Part shown: positions 46,401 through 57,008 of the stretch, one piece after another
Position numbering within the stretch: the stretch's first letter is position 1
Layout of the letters: each line of letters opens with the position of its first letter
Source: Penicillus capitatus
Taxonomy: Eukaryota > Chlorophyta
DNA length: 64,000 nucleotides
Assembly: GCA_965649825.1 (NCBI GenBank)
Contig: OZ287704.1
Location: forward strand, 186,001 to 250,000
Direction: 5' to 3'
The notes under the pieces: model-generated
Told to the model about the DNA's origin: nothing
What the model saw: the letters and a program-made list of their open reading frames with translations, nothing else
Databases searched by the model: none
Position numbers and translations under genes: made by a program

Positions 46401-46528
46401 CGATCGCATGATGAAACACGAAGCACACCAAATCTGTAAGGCAACATCAGCATCTCGGTTCTGTCCTTCATTGCCTCAATGACGAGATTCTGGGAATGAG
46501 AAGGGGATGCATATACCTGGGACGTAGC
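43419..46528 (+). CDS. Coiled-coil protein of unknown family
   Basis: At least ten exons joined by good GT-AG sites give a protein of roughly 750 residues. The start at 43419 reads MVSTRGKRSARNSTSSK; a 66-nt intron leads to GNARSEVEARRDAAKAYG, a charged coiled coil. Later exons hold HDIATQTAQSSFP and DVECQTSFSDPS (near 43960-44070), a long coiled coil from WEESVQQALKEMKKALMAEK (44393) through KRDVKKSREELRSLVSLEKE, acidic regions (SYDDEDEYIAMLESI near 45425, KDEEEEEEVEERDPFLE near 45570), Ser-rich linkers, and a C-terminal folded part (FDRAIFDTVNTRLVEIYE near 46120; HIIDRMMKHEAHQI near 46400). The C-terminal pattern loosely recalls DUF4378 domains of centrosomal and plant microtubule proteins, but I cannot confirm this. 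The last exon ending near 46528 is tentative. Confidence 0.7.
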
Positions 46529-48416
46529 AGCAAATGCTTTGGAATGCAATAAGAAGCGAACAGACGTGCCTTAACAACACCTACTGACTTCTTCAATGCG
46601 ATTTCTGCTTTCTCAAAAGACAAGACATTTTTCTCAATAACGTGCTCTTTTATACTTTTGCCTCCTGAGCATTGCTCTGAGTCTTACGGGATCTCTTGGG
46701 GTGTTCTAACCATTCCAATCGTCCTAACTGTATTTCATCAATGGAATCGTAGACGTTGGCTTGTGTTCTAGAATTGTCGAAAGGGACGCTTTCTGTTTTT
46801 ATTTGTTCCTTTTCGTCGATTGGTTATTTTTCTTAAACCTCTTGAATCATTGTCTTTCGTAGGAGCCTTTCTTCATTTACCGAAGTAGAATGCATGATAG
46901 GCACCTATAAAATGTGTTTGTGTTTGAGTAAGAATATCGTTCATTCTATGACCAACACCCCACCCAATGTTGTATTCATGAAAGTATAACTACAACGACA
47001 CAGATAGTGTCATTCCTGGCTGCATGTCTTGAATTTTGATTGATTGATTGATTGAATGCGATGCCAACCTCCACCACCCACTTCAGCTACAGATAGGCAG
47101 TACCACTCGCCAACTGTGTTGTGGACTGTCTGTCCGTTAAATGGCCCGATGACAATGTTCTGAGTACCTCAGACATTCAAATCTTGGATCCGCGCATTTA
47201 TGTTCTCATCCAAAGTAAATCTCTCAAAGAAAACAGAGTGTCGAACATCGATGGCATTCAATCCTCCGATGTGACAGGCGCGTCGATCTGAGAAGTCATG
47301 ACCATTAGGAAGGCCTGAAGAGCGGCCATGCAATGATAGCTCTTGCTTCCAGGAAAAACTTTTCTGCGGAACAGAAACACGATACAAGTAGAGGGAGGGC
47401 ATTGCTCTCGAGAAACAACAAGCATACCACAATGATCTGGGTCCTTCCACGAACTGTTTGGGCAATATGATGCTCGAAGTTCGGAACAGTCTGAGGACAA
47501 TGAGACATCTTCTGTTATTGCCTATCAAGATAGCTGCAGCAAACCGGAACCGAAGGCATCGCATGTTCCATCATACGCGTCCGCGGAATCGCACCCTGGG
47601 CCAACTGTTCGTTCGTTCTCTACATTACCGTTCCGCCGAACTCCATTTCTGGACACAGTCGACCACCGAGCACTCGCACTCTGCGACATGAATAGCAATT
47701 GAACTCGATTCGACTCGAGCTAACACGCTTCGTCTATTGGACAGCGTACATACCATGGACAGAAACCAGACGGATATTGCAACAGCAACTCGATGCGCGA
47801 GCCACGCCGATGGCACTCGAATCTGACTGAAACAAGAGAGCATTGTGTGTTTAGTCCCGATGACACCTGATCAACTGGCATCGGGCATTGGTGTAGATGG
47901 AAGACGAGCTGAACACCGGCGACATTTTTTCGAGCAAAAATCTCGCTCTGCGTTAGAAGTGCGTTTGTTTGGAGGCGCTGAAGCTGACGACATAGGCTCA
48001 AAAGGAGCAATTCGCACAGGAGAAGGAAGAATACTCTTATTCCGTCAATGAGTGGAACTGCGAGCTTGCCGAGCGAGTTGAGAGTGTCAATACTCGGGAT
48101 ATTTGTCATTCTAGTTAGGGAGGACACCCTATGCGACAGATAATCAAGTCTAATCTCTAAAAGGTGGCAGTTTACAGGAAGCTGACATGTCCACGGGCAT
48201 GAGGCAAAGAAAAAACGGCTAAAGACAGCTGAGAGGAGAGTTGTCATAATCAGCCCTCTCGCAGATAAATAAAACGTCAGTGACGTGAAAACAGACTTGC
48301 TTATAACCTTTTGTTAGACTTCTGAACTTTTTGTTTTACAATGATCAAACCTCATCATTGTCTCGACGTCCATTCTATACGTAACGATTGTTCTATCGAT
48401 TTACAATAACGATAGG
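46529..48416. other. Gene-poor interval
   Basis: About 1.9 kb without a firmly supported gene. A TTGA tetranucleotide run occurs near 47035-47056. Minus-strand frames at 47169-48247 may belong to a small spliced secreted protein and are listed separately. The rest is AT-richer than the gene blocks and shows nothing I can name. Confidence 0.45.
47169..48247 (-). CDS. Possible spliced, secreted cysteine-rich protein
   Basis: The minus-strand frame from 48247 starts MTTLLSAVFSRFFFASCPW, compatible with a signal peptide. A GT-AG pair (GTGTCATCGG to TTGTTTCAG, about 47830-47870) would join it to Cys-containing segments such as ECECSVVDCVQKWSSAE near 47640-47690. Alternative frames overlap, exon order is not resolved and no domain is recognised with confidence (a thrombospondin-1-like pattern was considered but not convincing). 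Listed as a candidate only. Confidence 0.2.
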
Positions 48417-48821
48417 ATGATCGAGACCGTGATTAGACTACTCGTAGTGATCGATCGATCGAAACGATCGATCGGACTACTTGCAAAGACCGATCGGATG
48501 ATCGAGACCGTGATTAGGCTACTCGTAGTGATCAATCGATCGAAACGATCGATCGGACTACTTGCAAAGACCGATCGGATGATCGAGACCGTGATTAGGC
48601 TACTCGTAGTGATCAATCGATCGAAACGATCGATCGGACTACTTGCAAAGACCGATAGGATGATCGAGACCGTGATTAGAGTACTCGTAGTGATCGATCG
48701 ATCGAAACGATCGATCGGACTACTTGCAAAGACCGATCGGATGATCGAGACCGTGATTAGGCTACTCGTAGTGATCGATCGATCGAAACGATCGATCGGA
48801 CTACTTGCAAAGACCGATCGA
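48417..48821. repeat. 81-bp tandem repeat, five units
   Basis: Five head-to-tail copies start at 48417, 48498, 48579, 48660 and 48741, each exactly 81 bp and differing by only a few substitutions. Each unit contains CGATCGATCGAAACGATCGATCG, an inverted repeat around AAA, and other GATC sites. Because 81 is a multiple of three, frames stay open through the array on both strands. A decayed sixth copy and scattered GATCGATC blocks continue to about 49200. It is noncoding in my view: neither frame has a domain or splice context. Confidence 0.95.
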
Positions 48822-49200
48822 TTAATCGCAACCGTCGATTGGACGATTTGTGGTGATCGATTATGTTCGGTCATTCGATCGAATAATCGCGGCTTATGAA
48901 CAGAATATTCGTAGTTTACGATCGCTTTCGATGTTCGATCGATCTCCTGAGACGATCGATTAGACTATTCTTATCGGTAGTTGTTTATACACCGCATTCG
49001 GTAGGACTTCGCGAAGATTGTTTTTTATTAAATTGATCGATTAATTGCCGACGATCGAAAGGACTTTTTGTACCGATCGATCGATTACCTGATCGTCGCT
49101 TTTGATAGTCCTATCAACTGTCGGCAGTTGATCAAGACTGTCGATATGACTATTTCTATTGATCAATTTATTCATCACCGCGTCTGACACGATTATTTGC
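48822..49200. repeat. Degenerate GATC-rich extension of the tandem array
   Basis: Sequence after the last perfect unit keeps fragments such as CGATCGATTA, TCGATCGATC and GATCGATT at irregular spacing, gradually losing similarity. Probably older, mutated copies of the same repeat. Confidence 0.6.
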
Positions 49201-49555
49201 AGCGATTGATCAGTTGACTGATCTTGACATCGGCTAAGACAGTTTGCTGCTATGCTTGATTTGACACGCCGATACAGTGATCTTGGATTTCATACCGACA
49301 ATAAATACCTTCGTCTCCGACGCAGAGCGAGACAGTTAAACTCCAGAGAACAGCTTGCGAGAGTTTATACGAATCACAGAAACGCACGTGATTGCTGACG
49401 TAACGCATAATACAAATTCATCATCATCGCGTCGGCAGAGACAGCATACTTAAAGCTACGACGGTCTGTCCCTGACCGTTAGCCACATCATCAAACATGT
49501 CTCCATTCGACGAAGAGACAGGCAGGCAATTACTCACTCAGTCGACCTACCTTTA

Positions 49556-51400
49556 ATGTCTTGCACTGCTTCCATGCCGCGCTTGCTGCTTTTGTATTAC
49601 CTCTTCGCCGTCGCGCTGTTCGTCGAGGCGTTAGACGTGCCGCACCAAACGTCGATACCTTCTCGGAATCGTGGGTCAATCGTTCGAACGCCTCTCAGAC
49701 ACCAAAGAGATCTTCATTTTTTCTACAATCAGAAATACGTAATCTTTCCCCCTCAGAGGGCGAGATTCATGTGTGGCGAATGAATGCATAGAGAGCACGT
49801 GATTTGTGGAAAGCCATCGATGATGAAGACTTGGATACGTTCGAACGGATCATGAATTGCAGCTGTATCAATCTAGAAGAAACGGATGATACGACGGGCT
49901 TCACAGCATTACGCAGAGCTGCAAATAAACGAAATTACGTGATGGCTCTCGACCTAGTAAAATCTGGAGCCAATGTGAATGCTCAAAGCAACATAGGCGT
50001 CGGTCCTCTTCACGTCTCTTGCTTTCTTCGTAAGAAAGAGTGAAAAGAGTGAGATGTTCCATTTCTGTCTTGCAGATGATAGAAAGATAACAGAGCTGTT
50101 GCTGGAAAACGGAGCAGAAGTGAATCTTCGTTCGGTCACAAATGAAAGACCGATCATCCACGCGCAAACAGAGAACGATGTCCCTCTTTTAGAACTGCTC
50201 GTCCGCTCAGGCGCCGAAATTAATTTCCAAGATGCCGAAGGCAAGAACAATGCATCTCGTGTTTTGATCAGCACGAGAACATGGTGAACAGGAGAGACGC
50301 CGTTGCACGAGGCATCTGCCTACGGTGCAACAGAGAACGTCCGTTTCTTGATCGAACGAGGGGCGAATGTATCCGTCAGGGAACAGAACGGACGTACACC
50401 AGCAGAGTTTATCTGCAACTGTTTGAGCATTGATGAACGGTTAGCGGCTCCTTGTTTCGATGGAACCTGCACTGAAAAGGACATACGAGCCATTAAACGT
50501 GTCTTCCAAGAAGTAAACGTCACATCATGGTCTCCTTAGCTCAGACATCACGCATTCTAGGCCGATCGCAATCGGCGTAGTGCAGAAGACAACGCCACCA
50601 CCGTAGAGGATCTGTGGCTGGCGATCGTCCGTCGCTCAGTTAAAGATGTGACGTCGATCTTGGAAACTGGCTCTATTGAGATCCAAGCTGTGACGCAGAG
50701 TCAGACGGGCGATTGGGACGAAGGACAGTCCGCTCTGCATCTGGCCATCCTGACGGGCAATATCAAGATCTGTGAGATTCTGCTGGAGAACGGTGCCCGT
50801 CCCGCTGCACGTAACGCCATTGGCAACACACCCTTGCATCTGGCAACAGAGAGCAATTCTGTCCCACTCGTTCAACGCATTCTGGACCAGAACGTCACCA
50901 TCAATGCACAGAATGACGCTGGCCAGACAGCACTGCACATCGCCTCTTTCAACGGTCTGACAGAGGTGGCACGTTTACTGGTCTCGGCCGGTGCCTCTCA
51001 GGATGTTCATGACAATGAAGGGGCCACAGCAGAAGAGATCTTCTGTACGTGTCTGTTGGAGGAGACATGTCATAAAGGGACGTGCTCCAGTACCACCGAT
51101 CTGTTTCATCTGATGGAAGTGCTCAATGTCACAGACAGCAGGACCCAGGAACAGTACAATCAACTGTACTTTCAAAATGCCGGTGGCGGCGATCCAAATG
51201 CTCCATCGATGGATCGTCTGCCGGACGATGACGATGGGGCCTCTTCTTTGGGGTTGTTCGTGGGACTGCTGTTCTCTTTCGCTTTCATGTTTTTTGTGAT
51301 TTATGGCATTGCCGTTTGCCGCATGCAGCAACCGAATAACTCTAATCGCGTTCAAATGATGAACAACCCTCGCCGCTCTCGCCGCCGTGCGATCATTTGA
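49556..51400 (+). CDS. Single-pass membrane protein with lumenal/extracellular ankyrin repeats and repeated Cys modules
   Basis: Starts at 49556 with a signal peptide (MPRLLLLYYLFAVALFVEAL). Splicing then gives DLWKAIDDEDLDTFERIMNC and ankyrin repeats (TALRRAANKRNYVMALDLV; ITELLLENGAEVNLR; TPLHEASAYGATENVRFLI), followed by a cysteine module EFICNCLS..CFDGTCTEKD (50410-50490). A second block repeats the plan: EDLWLAIVRRSVKDV, ankyrin repeats (SALHLAILTGNIKICEILL; TPLHLATESNSVPLVQRIL; TALHIASFNGLTEVARLLV), then EEIFCTCLLEETCHKGTC (51030-51085). A transmembrane helix (GLFVGLLFSFAFMFFVIYGI, 51256-51315) and a short basic tail end at 51400. Introns include 50041-50086 (GT-AG), 50241-50291 (GC-AG) and one near 50510-50564; a short GC-AG intron near 49760 is less sure. 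Topology from signal peptide and helix puts the ankyrins outside the cytosol, which is rare. Function unknown. Confidence 0.85.
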
Positions 51401-51441
51401 ATGCCATCTCGAATTCGAGACATGTCATCAAACTTTCTTTC

Positions 51442-54340
51442 TCACATTGACCGAAAAGATTTTACGAAGGACACAACTTTGAAGCATCGTTTGTGCAGCT
51501 TTCGTTGCTGTTGTGGGGTCATCCAATTGTCACTGCCTTGTCCACGAGATTGGACAATCCATGGCTGAAACTGGTATGTAAGAAAGACCAATAATTTTCG
51601 CGAAAACGCCAGAAGCTTTTCGGAAAGAGCGAGTTTCGCAAATGATTTGAGAAGGGTTTCGGAGGAGGAATAGGCAAGAAACAACTGCGAGAAGAAGATT
51701 CTCCAGAAGAAAAGGCGCTTCTCTGACAACGACAGGGACAGATCTGCACCCTACATCTTCATTTCTCACTCTTTTCACACAGCGGCAGTCTAAACCAACC
51801 TTGAGGATCGCAAGAGCAAGAGATTCTTTGGAGAGTAGATCTGCCAGGAGCTTTGCCAAATGATCGAGCATTCGCACATCCATCTCATCCAGCAACTGCA
51901 AAACAGGATCTCCATTGGCAAAAATTTGCAGAATGGATGAGAGGTCTGTCTCCTTGCCTTGAGTTTGTCGAAGAGGCAGAATTTGAGTGTGATGCCATGA
52001 GATTTTTTGGAAAGGCACAGTCGGGTGGCGACAGCACTGTAGAACGGATTCCATCTCTTTTCTTGCAGACAGCACTCCAGCAACACACGCATAACTTCTC
52101 GATCCTGTTCTCCCTGTTACGCACACCATCGACTGCATCCTGCCCGAAGAGAGATGACAGAAACCTTTAACGGTAATCGTAACAGCTTCTCACAAGCATC
52201 TAAGACATCCTGGGAGCCCATTAGGGTACAGAAGACAGCCTTGCGTACATCTGTGTTCATTCGCTGACGTGCTGCCAGCGAAAGCAATTCGCCATTTACA
52301 GCATCTGCGACACTATCTGACAGCTGCATTCTATCCTCTTGCTTCATGATATCCTGCGCTTCTGGCAGCCACCAATGTCCTAGGTGAAAACAATCTCTGG
52401 TATTGTCACTGCCCTGTTAGTGAGCTGCCTGATTTGTTTGATGATGAGACCTTCTCCCATGTCAAATCCACCAATGCCATGCGAGAAGCTTCGATCTGAG
52501 ACAGCCATTTTGCCAGAGTGGGAGAGAGATTCTTGAAGCTCTCCCTTCTGCCGCTTCGAGCAAGTTTGTTGTTCTTCACATCGATGACCAGATCCAACAT
52601 GATTTCAGCTCTCTGGCTTAGTTCGCCTTTAGTGCATCACGCATGAGTGACGCAATCAGTAGCTGGTACACCGACCTTCACTCGATAACTGAGCAGCTCT
52701 GTTGTGCACTTCCAACACGAACTCTTTCATGGATGCCGGATCATCAGATCGCAGTTTTAAACCACAGGCTTCCAACATCCGGTGAATCATTGATATATCC
52801 AAATCCTGTACCCACGTCAAATCATACCACATTTCCTCAGATCATGGACGCAGTGCCTCAAATCTTGTGGCCAATAGATGAAGAAGTCCGTAAAGAAGAC
52901 GCGATGTGACAATGCCACAAAGATAGAGATGGCACAAGAGGCTGACAGTGTTGAGGGCACCCAATGTGTTCTTCGTTTCGTAGCAGCGCTTCAGTTGTTC
53001 GGCAGAGGATGCGAGAAAGGTGGCAGAGATCTCATGCGCGTTGGTCAAAGTACAGGTGGCAGAGACGGCAGCAGCCGCAATGCCAACAAACTGCTCCGTC
53101 GCTCTTGGGCCTTCTGCCGTAGCCTAATACATAGCAATCGTTCCTGGATTTCAAAATCACTGTGGAAAAATGACGTGCCTTTGTGATCTCCCTTGCAATG
53201 GCTTGACACACAAAGTTGCGGCCCATCGACGCGTACATGTGAACGATATCCTGCACAATCTCTGCCACAGAGATTGAGTGAGATAAATGTGTGAGATATG
53301 GCGGATTCACTCTTGATGTTCTCTTCCGAAAGTCTGTTGAGCAGTCCTCGTATCCGTCGGTCGACGATATCCTTATTGGAATTCGGCATCGTGCGTGCCC
53401 CTATCCGAGCAGCTCTGAGTTGCGGAGGAATATACTTTCCATCTACGCACTCCACACCATCGATTCCAGACCAACAAACAACCTCATACATCATCACCTT
53501 TCTGTTTATCGCGGAGGCTATCGATATTGAAGGCATGATGCTGTTGGCCTCTCTCTTCATCGATTTCTTCGTACTGCTCTTCAGAAGATACCACAGACGA
53601 GCTGGCTTCACCGGACGTTGTGCTGGCGTGCTCCTGCATCTCATGTGATGGTTCCTGCTGAGATGGACTGTAGCAATGGGCGTTACAGATGTTGATGGTA
53701 TTACGTCGGAGTGCATATCTGATGGTGATTCTTGATCCGGAATGCCGTCAACAGGTTCGTCGTCAAACCCATCCAGCAATCCATCCAGATTCAGATCTGC
53801 TTCAACTTCCTGCCCCATCGCAGATTCTCACTCACGAAAGGCTGCTAAAAGAGTGACCTGCTTTGTTCGTTTCAGTTTCTTTGCAAGCATCTCGATGATT
53901 CGCTTCTCTTCTTCATAAGCTTTCGTCAGAGAATCTCTCCTCGGATCATCTTCAGCAGCTTCGACCGTCTCCCTTTGCGAAGCTCTTTCGCGTTTGGCCG
54001 AAAGCTGTGCCACTCGGTCGTCGGATGCGTTTTTTGCTTTTTCTCTCGAGATCGGGCTGCTTACGGATACATCTTTGGCAGATTTACGTTGTGAGTATCG
54101 ATGCCGTTTTCTGTTTTGCAGCCGAACTCGAAAAAGAGCAATGTTTTCGCACTTCTTTCGTTTTTTCTCCCGTCGTGCTGCACAGCGGATCTCTTTTCGA
54201 TTTCTCCCCAGTGCTCCTCTACTGTATGCACCTCCCCTCTTGGCTCTCTGCCCCACATTCCGAGCGACTTCTCCCAACAAACGTTGAGGCAGTCGAGGGC
54301 GACGACACTCCGACATGTCACAGGCACCTATGTCGTACAA
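51442..54340 (-). CDS. NOM1: NOM1/SGD1 nucleolar MIF4G-domain protein
   Basis: Ribosome-biogenesis factor of the nucleolus, with MIF4G and MA3 domains; it can recruit the helicase eIF4A3/Fal1. The N-terminal exon (54340-53858) is very basic (RKEIRCAARREKKRKK), and the intron 53810-53857 joins MLAKKLKRTKQ to EVEADLNLDGLLDGFDD. The signature DGKYIPPQLRAA and RRIRGLLNRLSEENIK lies near 53430-53320. MIF4G helices follow (LLCHLYLCGIVTSRLLYGLL near 52900, DISMIHRMLEACGLKLRSDD near 52780), then the MA3 part (ARQRMNTDVRKAVFCTLM near 52230, LLECCLQEKRWNPFYSAVAT near 52060). The C-terminus at 51442 is the least certain. At least nine introns, two GC-AG (53124-53178 and 52806-52856). The stop is 41 bp from the stop of the ankyrin gene. 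The initiator Met is chosen as the first in frame. Confidence 0.88.
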
Positions 54341-54408
54341 TGCCTTGTGGCCTCTGCCTCCACTATCTTCCCCGTTACCTCACATTCCCACGCCGTCGGC
54401 GACAAAAG

Positions 54409-55120
54409 ATGACATCCCATGCTTTTGAACACGTATAGAAGCACAGCTCCTGTCCTCTACTCCGCCGAGATAACACCGAATTAGGCATGCTCTGCGTTAG
54501 ACGCCGTGGAGAGGCGGCCGCAGTTAGTGGTCTTTGACTTGGACTACACTCTGTGGCCGTTTTGGTGTGAGACCATGACGGCACATTCGACTCCTCATCT
54601 CTTTCCCGAAGCCCTGCCCATCATCGACGCCCTGCGGTTCAGAATGCGTCGATTTATGAGAGCTGCCGCATCTCATGTGAAGGTCAAAAGACATTAAGAT
54701 GGCCGTGGCTTCCCGCACACCGACGCCCAAAGTGGCAAACGCTTTTCTAGACAAGCTCGGTAAATCCATTAGCAGCTGATCAGATCACACAACGTCCTTA
54801 GATTTGAGGAGTCGATTTGACAGCATTCAGCTCATCCCAGCGTCGTCCGGCTGGGATCATCATAGTGCCCAGAAGGACACGGCACACTTTCCAAACATTC
54901 AGAAAGAAACCGGAATTCCGTACGCACAAATGCTCTTCTTTGATGACGAGTATCCCAACATCCAAAAAGTGATCACGCTTCTCTCGTCGTTTCCTTCACT
55001 GACTTGACATCCGTTCGTCTGCAGGTCTCAAGATTGGGCGTCACTTCAATTCTCGTAGATTCAGGCGTCTGTTTGAATTCTTTTAGAGAGGGACTGCAGC
55101 GTTTCGCGTCAAAAGTGTGA
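54409..55120 (+). CDS. MDP1: Magnesium-dependent phosphatase 1 (HAD superfamily)
   Basis: Small HAD phosphatase, proposed to act on protein tyrosine phosphates or on glycated residues. A short first exon (54409-54432, MTSHAFEH) joins by GT-AG to ACSALDAVERRPQL. HAD motif I reads VVFDLDYTLWPFW, with the nucleophile Asp and acid/base Asp. A 46-nt intron then gives SKDIKMAVASRTPTP (motif II Ser/Thr), another leads to LRSRFDSIQLIPAS, and GIPYAQMLFFDDEYPNIQK carries the motif III/IV acids. The last exon (from about 55025) ends at 55120 with the family's LGVTSILVDSG and L..F tail. Complete, about 165 residues as expected. It diverges from NOM1 (68 bp between start codons) and converges on AP4M1 (62 bp between stops). 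Confidence 0.92.
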
Positions 55121-55182
55121 GAAAGAGTGAGATATCGTTAAATGGCCATCTACGTGTGTTTATCACGTTGCACGTGAACGAA

Positions 55183-56963
55183 TTAGGTTCGGAATGTGTA
55201 AGAAGTCGAGGTCGTTACGTATCGCACCCATCGATGGGGATTGTAGCCCCACTCTTTCTTGGCGATGTGTAAGTACTGCAGATTCAGACGGGAAGCACAG
55301 TATGCAGGAATCGTAAATTTGAGATTCACAGGACCCACTTCTCTTCTGACCATAGCGCCAAATGCCTGCAAGAGCACCACGCGTCGCATTTGGCATTGCT
55401 GCTGCCCGGGGACGACACACTTTGTCTAGCGTGGCTCGAATGGCAAGCACGAATTCTTCTCCTCCTTTGAAAGACTTCATCGTCCACACCACCATATGCG
55501 TCTTTTCATTGAAGTCCCACGTATGCCCTGTCGTTTCAGATGCATGAGCGATGGCAGAAAGGGAGACAGTGGAGTGCCTTTGCCAGAAGATTCGCACAAG
55601 ACACGCGACACGCACTTAGGCATGGGCACTTCAACTTCCACCCCATTCGATGCCTTTTCCTTTGGAATCTCGTTAATGATACGGATCTGCACCAACGCCT
55701 GACCCAATGCCATTCTCAATGAAAGAAACTCGGATCGGCGTTGAGACACGAACCTTGAATGGCGATGATTCGTCCTGGTCGATCGTGGTATAGACTTTGA
55801 ATGGGGGTCGGATGCTCGACGTACAACGGTAGTTCATCAGAGCAAACTCGCCGGTAACTGGCGTGAGAGAGATGGATCGTTCGATGTCGAACTGATCCAA
55901 CTGAGCACTCTCATGAAACTGACAATCGTCTAAGACGACTGGATCATCATAGATCCCTCAACACAATCTCACTCTTTCTCACTCTACTCCAAGGTATATT
56001 CCTCACCGTAAGCCTGATGTCCAATGCAGACATTGTCATTGAGCTTGATTTTGACGCAAGGGTTGCCGTGCAGATAGCTGCGGATCTAGATGCCAAGTGT
56101 GATCTGATGTGACGTATGTGTGAGAGTGCGTGATCTCGTTACTTGAATGGCCCCATCGATTTGACCCGTCTGCATGAAGCCGGTGGAGCTGAAGACGCAC
56201 ACCATCTTCTCAATCACGTCGATGAATATCTCTTCTCTTCTCTTTCCATCCGTCCGATCCGTTTCGAGGACAGATTTGAAAAGCCCTGTCGCGCCTTTCT
56301 GCAATCCAAAGGACACATTGCCCTTTACACTCTGTCCAAGACAGCAATGGTGACATCGATGTAATGGCTGGATTGTACGCACCACTGTGGGAGTGACAGG
56401 CGTCGGTTGGCTCAGAATGAAGGATTTGAGTTCATCTGTCGAGGTGATTTGTGGAAAACCGTAGTCCAGAATCTCGTCGATCAGTTCGTAGATGAGAATG
56501 AAATTCTTGCGAATGGCCTCTTCCCCCACCGCCCCACAGTAATCCTGTATCACGCTCTCACACTCTCTCACACTTTTGACGTGACCTTGATGAGCATGGC
56601 AATGCGTTTGAGGAGTTCCATCACCACAGCAGGCGAGATGTTCTCTTTTGTCGTGGCGACGAGGACCACGCCACCCTCCTGCAGAACAGATGGGATGAGA
56701 GACGGAGTTTGTTCGTTCGGCCAGTTGTCGTTGCCTTGAGGTGGACATACGACACTCCATCGACGAGAAAAACTGGCGGCGCTTCGTCATTCTCTTTCCA
56801 GAACCGGAACTTTCGATAGAACACTTCGCTGCTCGTCTGCACCGTACACAGCTTCCAAGCAGCTTCTTATCGACGATGTGCATACCTGCGCTACATTGCC
56901 GAGGAAATCCCGTCGAATAATGACGTCTCCCCTGGGAGAGAGAACGAAGAACTGAGATAACAT
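55183..56963 (-). CDS. AP4M1: AP-4 adaptor complex subunit mu
   Basis: Medium subunit of the AP-4 adaptor, which sorts cargo at the trans-Golgi network. The start at 56963 reads MLSQFFVLSPRGDVIIRRDF. After an intron the longin-like domain continues (EVFYRKFRFWKENDEAPPVF, VLVATTKENISPAVVMELL, DYCGAVGEEAIRKNFILIYE, LIDEILDYGFPQITSTDELK), then the linker and mu homology domain (REEIFIDVIEKMVCVFSSTG near 56220; QFDIERSISLTPVTGEFALM near 55890; REVGPVNLKFTIPAYCASRL near 55340; EWGYNPHRWVRYVTTS at the end). The stop is at 55183. The N-terminal wording and lack of AP-1/AP-2 features favour AP-4 mu. Introns are GT-AG and several carry the GAGTGAGA-like motif (for example about 55935-55990 and 56550-56592). 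Presence of AP-4 fits an early-branching or plant-like membrane system. Confidence 0.87.
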
Positions 56964-57008
56964 TCGTGCATGCAGTAGATGATGACGTGCATCCGTTGAT
57001 TAAGCTCG

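Noticed and set aside
48417-48899. The tandem array as a CRISPR array or as a repeat protein gene
   Set aside because: There are no unique spacers between short repeats, the whole 81-bp unit is repeated. The 160-codon frames exist on both strands only because the unit is a multiple of three.
53810-53857. NOM1 start at the ATG 53818
   Set aside because: This ATG lies inside a GT-AG intron; the upstream basic exon (53858-54340) joins in frame and matches the NOM1 N-terminal character.
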